The notes beneath the pieces are model-generated. The model was not told the origin of the DNA and made no database searches. It saw only the letters and a program-made list of their open reading frames with translations. The translations under genes and the position numbers were made by a program. From contig DBDH01000009.1 of assembly GCA_002293455.1 (NCBI GenBank), positions 1-57,521 on the forward strand: a stretch of DNA of 57,521 bases, given 5' to 3'. Numbering within the stretch: the stretch's first letter is position 1; every line of letters begins with the position of its first letter. Positions 1 through 8,026 of this stretch are shown here, one piece after another. The stretch comes from Treponema sp. UBA937 (GTDB lineage Bacteria > Spirochaetota > Spirochaetia > Treponematales > Breznakiellaceae).

Positions 1-25
1 TGGAGTTTTGCAACAGCCTCGTATG
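1..25. repeat. Possible end fragment of the dispersed three-hairpin element
   Basis: The first bases contain GAGTTTTGCAACA followed by GCCTC. This closely matches the right end of the dispersed element seen at 6557-6697 and 51004-51134, where the same GAGTTTTGCAACA is followed by AGCTC. The rest of the copy would lie outside the window, so this is only a suggestion. Confidence 0.4.
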
Positions 26-58
26 TATGGAAATATTTTACTGGCGGGGAGCAAATCG

Positions 59-508
59 GTGAGGGCGGTTGTACAGCGGATAAAAAACGGAAGCGTTTCC
101 GTGGATAATGCCATAACAGGCAAGATTGATGACGGCCTATTGGTCTACCTTGGAGCCGCCGTGGGAGACAGCGAAAAAGACGCCGATTATTTAGCGGACA
201 AAATCATCAATCTTCGCGTTTTTGAAGATAGTGAAGGAAAGATGAACCGTTCGGTGATTGATGAAAAAGGCGGCATCCTTGCAGTTTCCCAGTTTACCCT
301 TTTAGCGGACGCGCGGAAGGGAAGGCGGCCTTCCTATTCCGAAGCCGCGGACCCGGAAACGGCCAGGCGGATGTATGAATATTTTATCAGCAAAATAAAA
401 GCATCGGGCTTGATCTGTGAAACCGGAAAATTTCAGGCACACATGCTCGTGAATTATATCAACGACGGGCCCGTGACCATTCTTTTGGATTCCAGGAAAG
501 CGTTTTGA
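59..508 (+). CDS. dtd: D-aminoacyl-tRNA deacylase
   Basis: Hydrolyses D-amino acids (and glycine mischarged on tRNA-Ala) from tRNA in the cytoplasm, a translation proofreading step. The 149-residue protein begins VRAVVQR, as the family does, and carries the hallmark motifs SQFTLLAD (mid-protein) and NDGPVT near the C-terminus, which form the Dtd active site. I chose the GTG at 59 rather than the upstream TTG at 8 because GGGGAG at 46-51 sits 7 bases before it, the length then equals the family norm, and the upstream residues do not resemble Dtd. It converges on prs with an 8-bp gap. Confidence 0.93.
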   Translation: MRAVVQRIKNGSVSVDNAITGKIDDGLLVYLGAAVGDSEKDADYLADKIINLRVFEDSEGKMNRSVIDEKGGILAVSQFTLLADARKGRRPSYSEAADPETARRMYEYFISKIKASGLICETGKFQAHMLVNYINDGPVTILLDSRKAF

Positions 509-516
509 TGTCCGTT

Positions 517-1620
517 TTACCCAAACAATCCCCGGCTTTTCAGGTAAGTTTCCGCGTTAAAATCTTCCAGGATTTTTCCCATGGGACGGTTTTCAATGAT
601 TGTCGCGATGATTTTTGAAGAAAGTTCCACCGAAGGAACCACTTCAAGATTTGGGATGGACTGGCTGCCGCAGTGAGGAGACAACACTGTATCGGTTACA
701 AGGATATGATTTAAGAGACCTTTTTGAGATAATTCCGTAAGATGCTCTGCCGCGGGATTGGAAAAAACGGCATGAACCGCGGCCAGGTTTATCTCAGCCG
801 GATGATGGCTTGCCAAAGCGTTGATAAGGCTTACAACCGAACCTGCCGTATCAATCATATCGTCTACAATCCAAACAACTTTTCCGGTGATGGGTTCCGC
901 GGAAAGAATGTTAACCGATTCTATCGAATTTGCTTTGGAATAATCACGCTGTTTATGAGCAACAACAAGGGGAGTGCCGAAAGCGTTCGCAAAACGGCGG
1001 CCAAGTTTTTCGCCGCCCGCGTCAACGGAACAAAATACCCAATTGGACCGGACATGATTTTTCAAGGTTTGCACATCTTTTATATACACATCGCAAATCC
1101 GTTTCTTTAAGAGCGTTAAAGCCGGAAGGTCATCCAAAAGGCAAAGGGTAGGGTCCAGCATGGATTTTGATTTATCCGAATGGAGCTGATAGGTCAAAAT
1201 ATGAGAAGCTCCAAGGCTCACCATCGTTTTTAAATGAACCCATAAACCGACGCTGCTCCGCCGGACAGTTCTATCCGATCTGGAACAAGAAACATAAGGT
1301 TCAAACACGGTGATGCTATGCGCCTGAGACCGTTTTAACGCGTCTATCGTGTTATATAATTCGATTTTTGCTTCTTCAACGGTAACATTTGCTTCATTTC
1401 TTGCGCATGATGTAAAAAGAAAAATGTCCCTTCCCCGGAGAGAATGTTTGATTGCTACTTCCATTTCGCCATCGGCAAAACGCTCGGCCTCCAGGGAATT
1501 TACGCAATTTATAGGATCTTCCGGAGTCGAAAAACTGGTAAATTTTGACAGCTGATCCGCAGCTTGGGATGCGTAACTTTTCATGGACCGGGTTGCTGTA
1601 ATGGCAAAACTATTAATCAT
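517..1620 (-). CDS. prs: Ribose-phosphate pyrophosphokinase (long form)
   Basis: Makes PRPP from ribose 5-phosphate and ATP for nucleotide, histidine and NAD synthesis. The N-terminal half shows LEAERFADGE and the ATP-loop region FEPYVSCSRSDRTVRR; the PRPP-binding loop is VVWIVDDMIDTAGS near residue 255. At 367 residues it is about 50 longer than the common ~315-residue bacterial enzyme, with extra sequence in the middle and at the C-terminus, so it belongs to a divergent long subgroup. Catalytic competence is likely, since the PRPP loop is intact, but not proven. The ATG at 1620 is preceded by GGGAG. It is divergent from leuS. Confidence 0.87.
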   Translation of the reverse strand: MINSFAITATRSMKSYASQAADQLSKFTSFSTPEDPINCVNSLEAERFADGEMEVAIKHSLRGRDIFLFTSCARNEANVTVEEAKIELYNTIDALKRSQAHSITVFEPYVSCSRSDRTVRRSSVGLWVHLKTMVSLGASHILTYQLHSDKSKSMLDPTLCLLDDLPALTLLKKRICDVYIKDVQTLKNHVRSNWVFCSVDAGGEKLGRRFANAFGTPLVVAHKQRDYSKANSIESVNILSAEPITGKVVWIVDDMIDTAGSVVSLINALASHHPAEINLAAVHAVFSNPAAEHLTELSQKGLLNHILVTDTVLSPHCGSQSIPNLEVVPSVELSSKIIATIIENRPMGKILEDFNAETYLKSRGLFG

Positions 1621-1643
1621 CTCAAATTCTCCCGCTAAATAAT

Positions 1644-1672
1644 ATTATACCGTGTTTTTGATTTTCTGGGAA
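1644..1672 (-). promoter_or_regulatory. Sigma-70 promoter of prs
   Basis: On the minus strand TTCCCA (1672-1667) and a perfect TATAAT (1649-1644) are separated by 17 bases. The predicted start of transcription leaves a leader of about 18 bases that contains the GGGAG ribosome binding site of prs. Confidence 0.6.
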
Positions 1673-1686
1673 GGTGAATCGTTCAC

Positions 1687-1716
1687 TTGATACAGAGGCC
1701 CATTGATGGGTATTAT
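1687..1716 (+). promoter_or_regulatory. Sigma-70 promoter of leuS
   Basis: TTGATA (1687-1692) and TATTAT (1711-1716) are 18 bases apart. The leader would be about 31 bases and includes AGGAG at 1741-1745. No T-box or other leader structure fits in this short space. Confidence 0.55.
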
Positions 1717-1753
1717 ACATGTATTCAGTGTGAGATAATGAGGAGTTCACGAA

Positions 1754-4180
1754 ATGGCTAAATATCCCTTTGAGACAATCGAACCAAAATGGCAGAAGTT
1801 TTGGGATCAGCATAAAACATTTAAAACAACGGAGGACGCGTCTTTTCCGAAAGACAAGCGCCGCTATGTGCTGGACATGTTTCCCTATCCGTCCGCGCAG
1901 GGCCTGCATGTGGGACACCCGGAAGGATACACGGCGACGGACATTTACTGCCGTTACCTCCGCATGAATGGGTACAATGTGCTTCATCCTATGGGATTTG
2001 ACGCTTTCGGGCTTCCCGCGGAAAATTACGCCATCAAAACGGGAACGCATCCCGCCGTTACCACAAAGGCGAATGTCAATAAGTTCCGGGAACAGATTAA
2101 AGCTCTGGGTTTCTCATACGACTGGGACCGCGAGGTTGATACTTCCGGTTCCGATTACTACAAGTGGACTCAGTGGATTTTCCTCCAGCTCTTTAAAAAA
2201 GGGCTTGCCTACGAAGCCGATACGCCCATCAATTGGTGTCCTTCCTGCAAGACGGGCCTTGCCAACGAAGAAGTAAAGGACGGGGAGTGCGACCGCTGCG
2301 GAACCAAAGTTACCCGCAAGCGGATCAGGCAGTGGATTCTGAAAATCACTTCCTACGCGGACCGGCTTTTGAATGATCTTGATACGCTTGATTGGCCCGA
2401 ACCGGTAAAGCTGATGCAGCGGAACTGGATCGGCCGGAGCGAAGGGGCCAATGTCGTTTTTAACATCAAAGGTATTGAAGATAAACTTGAAGTGTACACC
2501 ACCCGTCCCGACACGCTTTTCGGCGCGACCTATATGGTTATTTCTCCGGAACATCCGCTTGCGGCAAAAATTACCACAGAGGAACAAAAAAACGCGGTAG
2601 AAACATATGTAGAAGATGCGGCGAAAAAGAGCGATCTTGAAAGAACCGATTTAGCAAAAACCAAAACCGGCGTTTTTTCGGGAACTTACGCGGTCAATCC
2701 CATAAACGGGAAAGAGATACCCATTTGGATTGCCGATTATGTGCTTATTTCCTACGGCACGGGCGCGATTATGGCAGTTCCCGCCCATGATGAACGCGAC
2801 TGGGAATTTGCCAAAACCTTCGATCTTCCCATTATTCAGGTAGTGGCGAAAAATAGTGATGATAAAGCGGAAACGCCCCCCGCGGAATGTACTGTCGCGG
2901 ACGGCTTTGCGGTCAATTCCGGAGAATTTGACGGACTGCCCACGGCAGACGCGAAGCGGAAAGTAACCGCCTGGCTTGAAGAAAAAGGAATCGGGAAGAA
3001 AGCCGTCAACTACAAACTACGCGACTGGATTTTCAGCCGTCAGCGTTACTGGGGCGAACCCATCCCCATTGTTCATTGCCCAAAAGACGGAATCGTTCCC
3101 CTGCCGGAAGATCAATTGCCCTTGACGCTTCCCGAAGTAGAATCTTACGCGCCGACCGGAACCGGAGAATCCCCGCTTGCCGCTATTGACGAATGGGTAA
3201 ACACCACCTGTCCCATCTGCGGAGGGCCCGCGAAACGGGAAACAAACACCATGCCGCAGTGGGCCGGTTCCTGCTGGTATTATCTGCGCTATATCGATCC
3301 GCAAAACAGCACGGCCTTTGCCGCGAAAGATAAAATCGAATACTGGCTGCCGGTCGATCTGTATGTCGGCGGAACCGAACACGCGGTGCTTCACCTCTTG
3401 TACAGCCGCTTCTGGCACAAGGTTCTGTACGACCTCGGTCTTGTGAATACCATTGAGCCCTTTCAGCGCTTGGTTAATCAGGGAATGATCCTTGGCGAAG
3501 ATAATCAGAAAATGTCCAAGAGCCGGGGCAACGTTATCAACCCCGATGATATTATTCATCAATTCGGCGCCGACGCGATGCGCATGTATGAAATGTTCAT
3601 GGGCCCGCTTGAAGTTTCCAAGCCCTGGATTACGTCAGGGCTTTCGGGTGTTTCACGCTTCCTTGAACGCTTGTACGCGATAGGGGAAAAGCCCGTAAAC
3701 GGTGAAGAAGGTTCCAAGGAATTGATCCGGCTCCTTCACAAGACCTTGAAAAAGGTAAGCGAGGACACGGCAAGCCTTAATTTTAATACCGCCATCAGCG
3801 CGATGATGGTGTATTCCGCGGAACTCAACAAACTGGAAACCATTCCCCGCGCTCTCTGGGAACCCTTGGTAAAGATGGTGAGTCCCTACGCGCCTCATCT
3901 TGCGGAAGAACTCTGGGAAAAACTGGGAGAGAAAGAATCTGTCTCCAAATCCGATTGGCCCGCTTATGATGAAAAACTCTGCGTGGATGATGAAGTTACC
4001 ATTGTCGTGCAAATAAACGGAAAAATCCGCGACAGCTTTGTTGTTCCGGCGGGAACTCCCAAAGAAGAAATTGAGAAAACGGGCAAAGCTCTTCCCGGCG
4101 TTACAAAATGGCTTGACGGCAAAGAGATTGTAAAAGTGATAACGGTTCCCGGAAAGCTCGTTAACATCGTGGTGAAATAA
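1754..4180 (+). CDS. leuS: Leucyl-tRNA synthetase
   Basis: Class I synthetase that charges tRNA-Leu. The 808 residues are normal for the bacterial enzyme. The HIGH-type signature is HVGH at residues 52-55, following the family stretch MFPYPSAQGL. The KMSKS loop, KMSKSRGN, is near residue 586. The CP1 editing domain lies between them, with TTRPDTLFGAT as its threonine-rich editing motif. A zinc-binding cysteine cluster (CPSCKTG...CDRCG) is at about residues 159-180. AGGAG at 1741-1745 supports the ATG at 1754. Nine bases separate it from the downstream pseudouridine synthase gene, so the two are probably cotranscribed. Confidence 0.98.
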   Translation: MAKYPFETIEPKWQKFWDQHKTFKTTEDASFPKDKRRYVLDMFPYPSAQGLHVGHPEGYTATDIYCRYLRMNGYNVLHPMGFDAFGLPAENYAIKTGTHPAVTTKANVNKFREQIKALGFSYDWDREVDTSGSDYYKWTQWIFLQLFKKGLAYEADTPINWCPSCKTGLANEEVKDGECDRCGTKVTRKRIRQWILKITSYADRLLNDLDTLDWPEPVKLMQRNWIGRSEGANVVFNIKGIEDKLEVYTTRPDTLFGATYMVISPEHPLAAKITTEEQKNAVETYVEDAAKKSDLERTDLAKTKTGVFSGTYAVNPINGKEIPIWIADYVLISYGTGAIMAVPAHDERDWEFAKTFDLPIIQVVAKNSDDKAETPPAECTVADGFAVNSGEFDGLPTADAKRKVTAWLEEKGIGKKAVNYKLRDWIFSRQRYWGEPIPIVHCPKDGIVPLPEDQLPLTLPEVESYAPTGTGESPLAAIDEWVNTTCPICGGPAKRETNTMPQWAGSCWYYLRYIDPQNSTAFAAKDKIEYWLPVDLYVGGTEHAVLHLLYSRFWHKVLYDLGLVNTIEPFQRLVNQGMILGEDNQKMSKSRGNVINPDDIIHQFGADAMRMYEMFMGPLEVSKPWITSGLSGVSRFLERLYAIGEKPVNGEEGSKELIRLLHKTLKKVSEDTASLNFNTAISAMMVYSAELNKLETIPRALWEPLVKMVSPYAPHLAEELWEKLGEKESVSKSDWPAYDEKLCVDDEVTIVVQINGKIRDSFVVPAGTPKEEIEKTGKALPGVTKWLDGKEIVKVITVPGKLVNIVVK

Positions 4181-4188
4181 GTCTCCTT

Positions 4189-4902
4189 ATGGGAATCCCT
4201 TACGCGGTGAAGGAAGACCGGAATTACGTTATCCTTTATAAACCGGGAAACATGCACTGCGCTCCGTTAAAAGAAAACGAAGAAGGAACCCTGCTGGATT
4301 TTTGCGGCCGCCTCTTTCCTGAAGTATTGCTTCCCCAAGGGAAGAAGCGGCTTGAAGGCGGCCTTGTTCACCGCCTTGATTATGAAACGCGGGGACTCGT
4401 GCTTTTCGCGAGGAATCAAGACAGCCTCAATCATTTTCTTATTCAACAAGATGATGGATTGTTCTTGAAACAATATGACGCGGATGTATCAAAGCGGGAT
4501 GCCGTACCTGCGGGATTTCCCGCTCCGCCGGAACATAGACAAATCCCGTTTGAGCTAAAGAGCGCGTTCCGTCCATTCGGTCCCGGAAGAAAAGAAGTAA
4601 GGCCGGTATTGACAGATCATCTTCCCAAACATAAAGATGTTGCTTTTGACAATGGAGCGCCTTATATCACAAAAATTCTCGCATGGGAATCAGGGACTGA
4701 TTCTACGGCACGAGTGAAAGCGGAATTATTCCGGGGATTCCGTCATCAAATCCGGTGCCATCTTGCGTGGCTTGGATTCCCTATTTTAAATGATACGCTT
4801 TATGGAGGACAGATAAGTGCCGGCGGGGAGCTTGCGCTTAAAGCGGTGTCTTTATCTTTCATCGATCCTGGAACAGAAAAGCCGGTAACAGTTTCTTTGT
4901 AA
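4189..4902 (+). CDS. RluA-family pseudouridine synthase
   Basis: Isomerises uridine to pseudouridine in rRNA or tRNA; the exact target cannot be read from sequence. The motif HRLDYETRGL at about residues 65-74 contains the catalytic aspartate. The second family signature, GFRHQIRCHLAWLG, followed by GFPILNDTLYGG, is near residue 185. At 237 residues it lacks an N-terminal S4 domain. The middle section (about residues 95-160) does not resemble typical RluA proteins and may be a lineage insertion. It starts 8 bases after the leuS stop with only a weak upstream CTCC/AGTC region, which suggests translational coupling to leuS. Confidence 0.8.
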   Translation: MGIPYAVKEDRNYVILYKPGNMHCAPLKENEEGTLLDFCGRLFPEVLLPQGKKRLEGGLVHRLDYETRGLVLFARNQDSLNHFLIQQDDGLFLKQYDADVSKRDAVPAGFPAPPEHRQIPFELKSAFRPFGPGRKEVRPVLTDHLPKHKDVAFDNGAPYITKILAWESGTDSTARVKAELFRGFRHQIRCHLAWLGFPILNDTLYGGQISAGGELALKAVSLSFIDPGTEKPVTVSL

Positions 4903-4937
4903 TTGCATTACGCGAAAAATACGCAAGACGATTTTGA

Positions 4938-5052
4938 TGAACGCTCATTCACCGAACGTGCGTTCACCGAACGAGCGTTCAGTGAACATGCATTCGGTGA
5001 ATGAGCGTTCAGTGAACGCGCGTTCGGTGAGTATGAATTCAATGAACATTCA
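4938..5052. repeat. 15-bp palindromic tandem repeat, seven full copies plus a partial
   Basis: Seven 15-bp units start at 4938, 4953, 4968, 4983, 4998, 5013 and 5028, with a partial eighth at 5043. The consensus is YGAACGNGCGTTCRS. The core GAACGNGCGTTC is itself a palindrome, so the array can fold into many alternative hairpins. Because 15 is a multiple of three, one frame reads as E-R-A-F-S/T repeats, but it meets a stop at unit 5 and has no start signal. The array lies between the convergent ends of the pseudouridine synthase gene and folC and covers most of that 187-bp gap. Confidence 0.85.
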
Positions 5053-5089
5053 CATATTAAATGCATACTCAACAAACAAGCCATGAGAA

Positions 5090-6457
5090 TTATTTTATTC
5101 CGATAATCTTTTTTATTTCCGCCGCAAGATAAAATGATCCTGTTCCCAAAACAGGAAGCCCGTTTTCCTTTGCAAGATGCAAGGCGTGATGTACCGCTTT
5201 GCCGGTATCTTCAATCAAGATTATTTCCGGTGCCTTATTTACCGACAACGCGGTGAATGTATCATATATCATCTTTGGATCGCTTTTCTTAAAAGTCCCC
5301 GGAGTTGTGATGATGATCTTCTTGAACCGGTCAATGAGCGTCTTTGCCATAGACCGCAAATCTTTTCCGTCGGCACAGCCGAAAATCAAAATCCCGTCTT
5401 TTCCGTAAAGACCGGTGAATGTGTTACCGCAAAGATCAACGCTTTTTTTGGTATGAGCTCCGTCAATAATCAACACGGGATTTTCCGAGAGGCGTTCAAA
5501 GCGTCCCGTCATGCTTATTTCCGCAAGGCCTTTGATAATCGATTCGCCGCCGATAGAAGGAAAAGCCTTTTTCACAGTGAGATAAGCAAGCGCGGCATTT
5601 TCAGCCTGAACAATACCCGGAATGGGGACGCGTATCTTCATTGATGCGCCGCTTGTTTTATCAGTTAGAAAAAAATTCGTGGAATTGAAATCGATGGTAA
5701 TATCTTTTATATCGATTAATTCCGGCAGATAAAAAAGCGGCGCGTCTTTTGATGCGGCAGCTTTCACAAAAACGTCAAAGGCTTCATCATCCTGAGCCGC
5801 AAGAATGAGAGGGCGCTTCTTTTTGATGATTCCGGCTTTTTCTCCGGCAATTTCTCTAATCGTATTTCCTAAATATTCCTGATGCTCGAGTTCTATAACT
5901 GTGATCACCGATACCAGCGGATCGGAAATGTTCGTGGCGTCAAGCCTTCCTCCCATGCCGGTTTCAAGGATCATCACATCGGCTTTCGCGATTCTGGCGC
6001 AAAGGAAAAAATACAGCGTTAAAAGTTCAAAGAATGTCGGTTCTTCCCCGTTCAGGGAGGGATTGAAATTATCATATTCAGACTGGGCATTCATGAGCTT
6101 CTCGGTAATTTCCGCAAGTTCATAGGCCGCGTTGATATATACCGTTTCATCAAAAAAATTACCGTTCATGGTTATCCGTTCGCGGTAATCCATAACATGA
6201 GGAGACATATATTTCGCGGCGTTCATTCCCGCGGCCCGAAAAATCGACGCGATCATCGTACATACGGAACCTTTACCCTTGGAACCCGCGACATGAATTA
6301 CCGGAGCCGCCTTTTCGGGATGTCCGGCAAGACGGGCCATGATGTGCATTCTTTCCAACTGAAAACTTTTATGCGTCTGCCCGCGTTCAAGGTTGATAAA
6401 CTGTTCAAGCCAGAGAAAAACATCCGCTGAGCTTTTGAAAATTGGTTTCATATTCAT
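5090..6457 (-). CDS. folC: Folylpolyglutamate synthase / dihydrofolate synthase
   Basis: ATP-dependent ligase adding glutamate to dihydropteroate or folates. The 455-residue protein has the P-loop HVAGSKGKGS at about residues 55-64 (Mur-ligase fold, with SK in place of the more usual TN), then PTFFELLT and ETGMGGRLDATN, which are strongly conserved in FolC. The C-terminal domain carries IDGAHTKKS, matching the family's DGAHNP-type motif. The start is ambiguous between ATG at 6457 and ATG at 6451, and neither has a clear Shine-Dalgarno sequence. A possible -10, TAGAAT, lies at 6474-6469 on the minus strand. Confidence 0.93.
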   Translation of the reverse strand: MNMKPIFKSSADVFLWLEQFINLERGQTHKSFQLERMHIMARLAGHPEKAAPVIHVAGSKGKGSVCTMIASIFRAAGMNAAKYMSPHVMDYRERITMNGNFFDETVYINAAYELAEITEKLMNAQSEYDNFNPSLNGEEPTFFELLTLYFFLCARIAKADVMILETGMGGRLDATNISDPLVSVITVIELEHQEYLGNTIREIAGEKAGIIKKKRPLILAAQDDEAFDVFVKAAASKDAPLFYLPELIDIKDITIDFNSTNFFLTDKTSGASMKIRVPIPGIVQAENAALAYLTVKKAFPSIGGESIIKGLAEISMTGRFERLSENPVLIIDGAHTKKSVDLCGNTFTGLYGKDGILIFGCADGKDLRSMAKTLIDRFKKIIITTPGTFKKSDPKMIYDTFTALSVNKAPEIILIEDTGKAVHHALHLAKENGLPVLGTGSFYLAAEIKKIIGIK

Positions 6458-6556
6458 ACCGTGATGATATTCTACATAAAAATCTTTGTCTTATTCTACA
6501 GTTTTCACTATTTGTTTTATGAACTTGATTTTTTTTATAATATTTATTTTAATAGG

Positions 6557-6697
6557 AGAGGAAATTGCAAAACTTCAGTTTTTGCAATTTCAACCTCTTA
6601 AAAATACGTATTTTGCCGAACTTTAGTTCGCGCCTTTAGGCGCGAAATCGCATGAGCTTGTGCAAAAACTAACCGAGTTTTGCAACAAAGCTCAGGA
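6557..6697. repeat. Dispersed three-hairpin element, copy A
   Basis: This ~140-bp element fills most of the 333-bp gap between folC and icd. It has a perfect 12-bp hairpin (GAAATTGCAAAA at 6561-6572 with its complement at 6580-6591), an 8-bp hairpin TTCGCGCC/GGCGCGAA (6627-6634 / 6639-6646), and a third hairpin built on TTGTGCAAAAACT...AGTTTTGCAACAA near 6658-6690. Copy B at 51004-51134 shares the first 40 bases almost exactly and the last ~35 bases closely. No ORF or transposase is present. The rest of the gap is AT-rich. Confidence 0.8.
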
Positions 6698-6745
6698 ATC
6701 AGCTGTAAAGCTCCGGTTTTTGCGGCAAGTTCATTAAGATAGAAA

Positions 6746-6768
6746 TTAATCTTCACATGGAAGATTAA
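6746..6768 (+). promoter_or_regulatory. Inverted repeat before icd, possible operator
   Basis: A perfect 9-bp inverted repeat, TTAATCTTC (6746-6754) and GAAGATTAA (6760-6768) with a 5-base spacer, ends 10 bases before AGGAG (6779-6783), the ribosome binding site of icd. Its position fits an operator or a leader hairpin. No T-run follows, so it is not a terminator. Confidence 0.4.
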
Positions 6769-6790
6769 AAAGTTTTTCAGGAGAATCTGT

Positions 6791-7993
6791 ATGTCAAATC
6801 GAATAAAAATGAAAACGCCCTTAGTGGAAATGGACGGAGATGAAATGACCCGGGTTCTTTGGACCTTGATAAAGGAAAAGCTTATTGTTCCTTTTGTCAA
6901 TTTAAAAACGGAATATTATGACTTGAGTCTTGAAAACCGGGATGCCACCGATGACCAGGTGACTATTGATTCCGCTATGGCGGCAAAAAGGCTCGGCGTA
7001 GCGGTGAAATGTGCTACCATTACGTCAAATGCGGCCCGGAAGGTTGAATATAACTTGAAACATCTTCATCCGAGTCCGAACGCCACAATCAGGGCAATCC
7101 TCGACGGAACTGTTTTCAGAAAACCGATTATCATTGCTTGTATAAAACCGACAATATCCTCATGGAAATTTCCTATCGTCATAGGGAGACACGCCTACGG
7201 AGATATTTATAAAAATGCTGAAATGAAGATTGATGCTCCCGGCAAAGTTGAGCTGGTGTATACATCGGATGACGGTCAAGAGAAGCGGGTTCTTGTTGCC
7301 GACATGAAGGGCCCCGGGATTGTTCAGGGCGTTCACAATATAGATGAATCGATCCGTAATTTTGCCAGAGCCTGTTTTGTATATGCCCTGAACGAAAAGA
7401 TCGATGTGTGGTTCGGAGCCAAAGACACGATTTCTAAAACGTATGATGGCCGTTTCAAGGAACTGTTCCAACAGGTTTATGAATCGGAATTTAAAGAGAA
7501 ATGTGAAAAGGCCGGCATTAAATATTTTTATACTTTGATAGATGATGCTGTAGCGCGCATGATAAAAAGCGAAGGCGGTTTCCTCTGGGCCTGCAAGAAT
7601 TATGACGGAGATGTTATGAGCGATATGATTGCCAGCGCCTCCGGAAGCCTTGCCATGATGACGAGCGTCCTTGTTTCCCCTGACGGCGTATATGAATACG
7701 AAGCGGCTCACGGAACGGTTCAGCAGCATTACTACCGCTGGAAAAAGGGCGAAAAGACCAGCACCAATCCTGCCGCCCTTATTTTTACCTGGACCGGGGC
7801 GCTTAGAAAAAGAGCGGAAATAGATAATTTACCGGATTTGAAAGATTTTGCCGAACGGCTTGAAAAGGCGACTTTGAAAACCATCGGCAACGGAGAAATG
7901 ACCGGCGATTTGGTAAAACTTTCGGTTCCAAGTCCCAAAAAATCTCTCAATTCCTGGGAGTTTATCGACGCTATTGCAGGCAGAATGTATTAG
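6791..7993 (+). CDS. icd: NADP-dependent isocitrate dehydrogenase, class II (eukaryote-like)
   Basis: Oxidatively decarboxylates isocitrate to 2-oxoglutarate, giving NADPH and the carbon skeleton for glutamate. The 400-residue protein is of the homodimeric class also found in eukaryotes: it starts KMKTPLVEMDGDEMTR and shows SNAARKVEYNLKHL, WKFPIVIGRHAYGD and, near the C-terminus, EAAHGTVQQHYYR followed by KTSTNPAALIFTW. It differs from the usual family text in PNATIRAILDGTVFR, where GTIR.ILGGTVFRE is common. AGGAG at 6779-6783 supports the start. It is followed 33 bp later by cca. It would work with the Re-citrate synthase at 12232-13587; no aconitase gene is in the window. Confidence 0.95.
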   Translation: MSNRIKMKTPLVEMDGDEMTRVLWTLIKEKLIVPFVNLKTEYYDLSLENRDATDDQVTIDSAMAAKRLGVAVKCATITSNAARKVEYNLKHLHPSPNATIRAILDGTVFRKPIIIACIKPTISSWKFPIVIGRHAYGDIYKNAEMKIDAPGKVELVYTSDDGQEKRVLVADMKGPGIVQGVHNIDESIRNFARACFVYALNEKIDVWFGAKDTISKTYDGRFKELFQQVYESEFKEKCEKAGIKYFYTLIDDAVARMIKSEGGFLWACKNYDGDVMSDMIASASGSLAMMTSVLVSPDGVYEYEAAHGTVQQHYYRWKKGEKTSTNPAALIFTWTGALRKRAEIDNLPDLKDFAERLEKATLKTIGNGEMTGDLVKLSVPSPKKSLNSWEFIDAIAGRMY

Positions 7994-8026
7994 GCCGTAC
8001 TTTTTTCGCAGATAATAGGGACATTC

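Noticed and set aside
742..1110. Plus-strand frame of 122 codons opposite prs
   Set aside because: It is antisense to a strongly conserved prs gene and has no family resemblance.
2114..2587. Long antisense frames within leuS, icd, cmk-rpsA and the chemoreceptor gene
   Set aside because: They mirror codon bias of the sense genes and have no start signals or recognisable domains.
4938..5052. A CRISPR array or a repeat-rich protein (E-R-A-F-S units) in the 15-bp repeat region
   Set aside because: Units are contiguous with no spacers, and the protein-like frame meets a stop at unit 5 and has no start signal.
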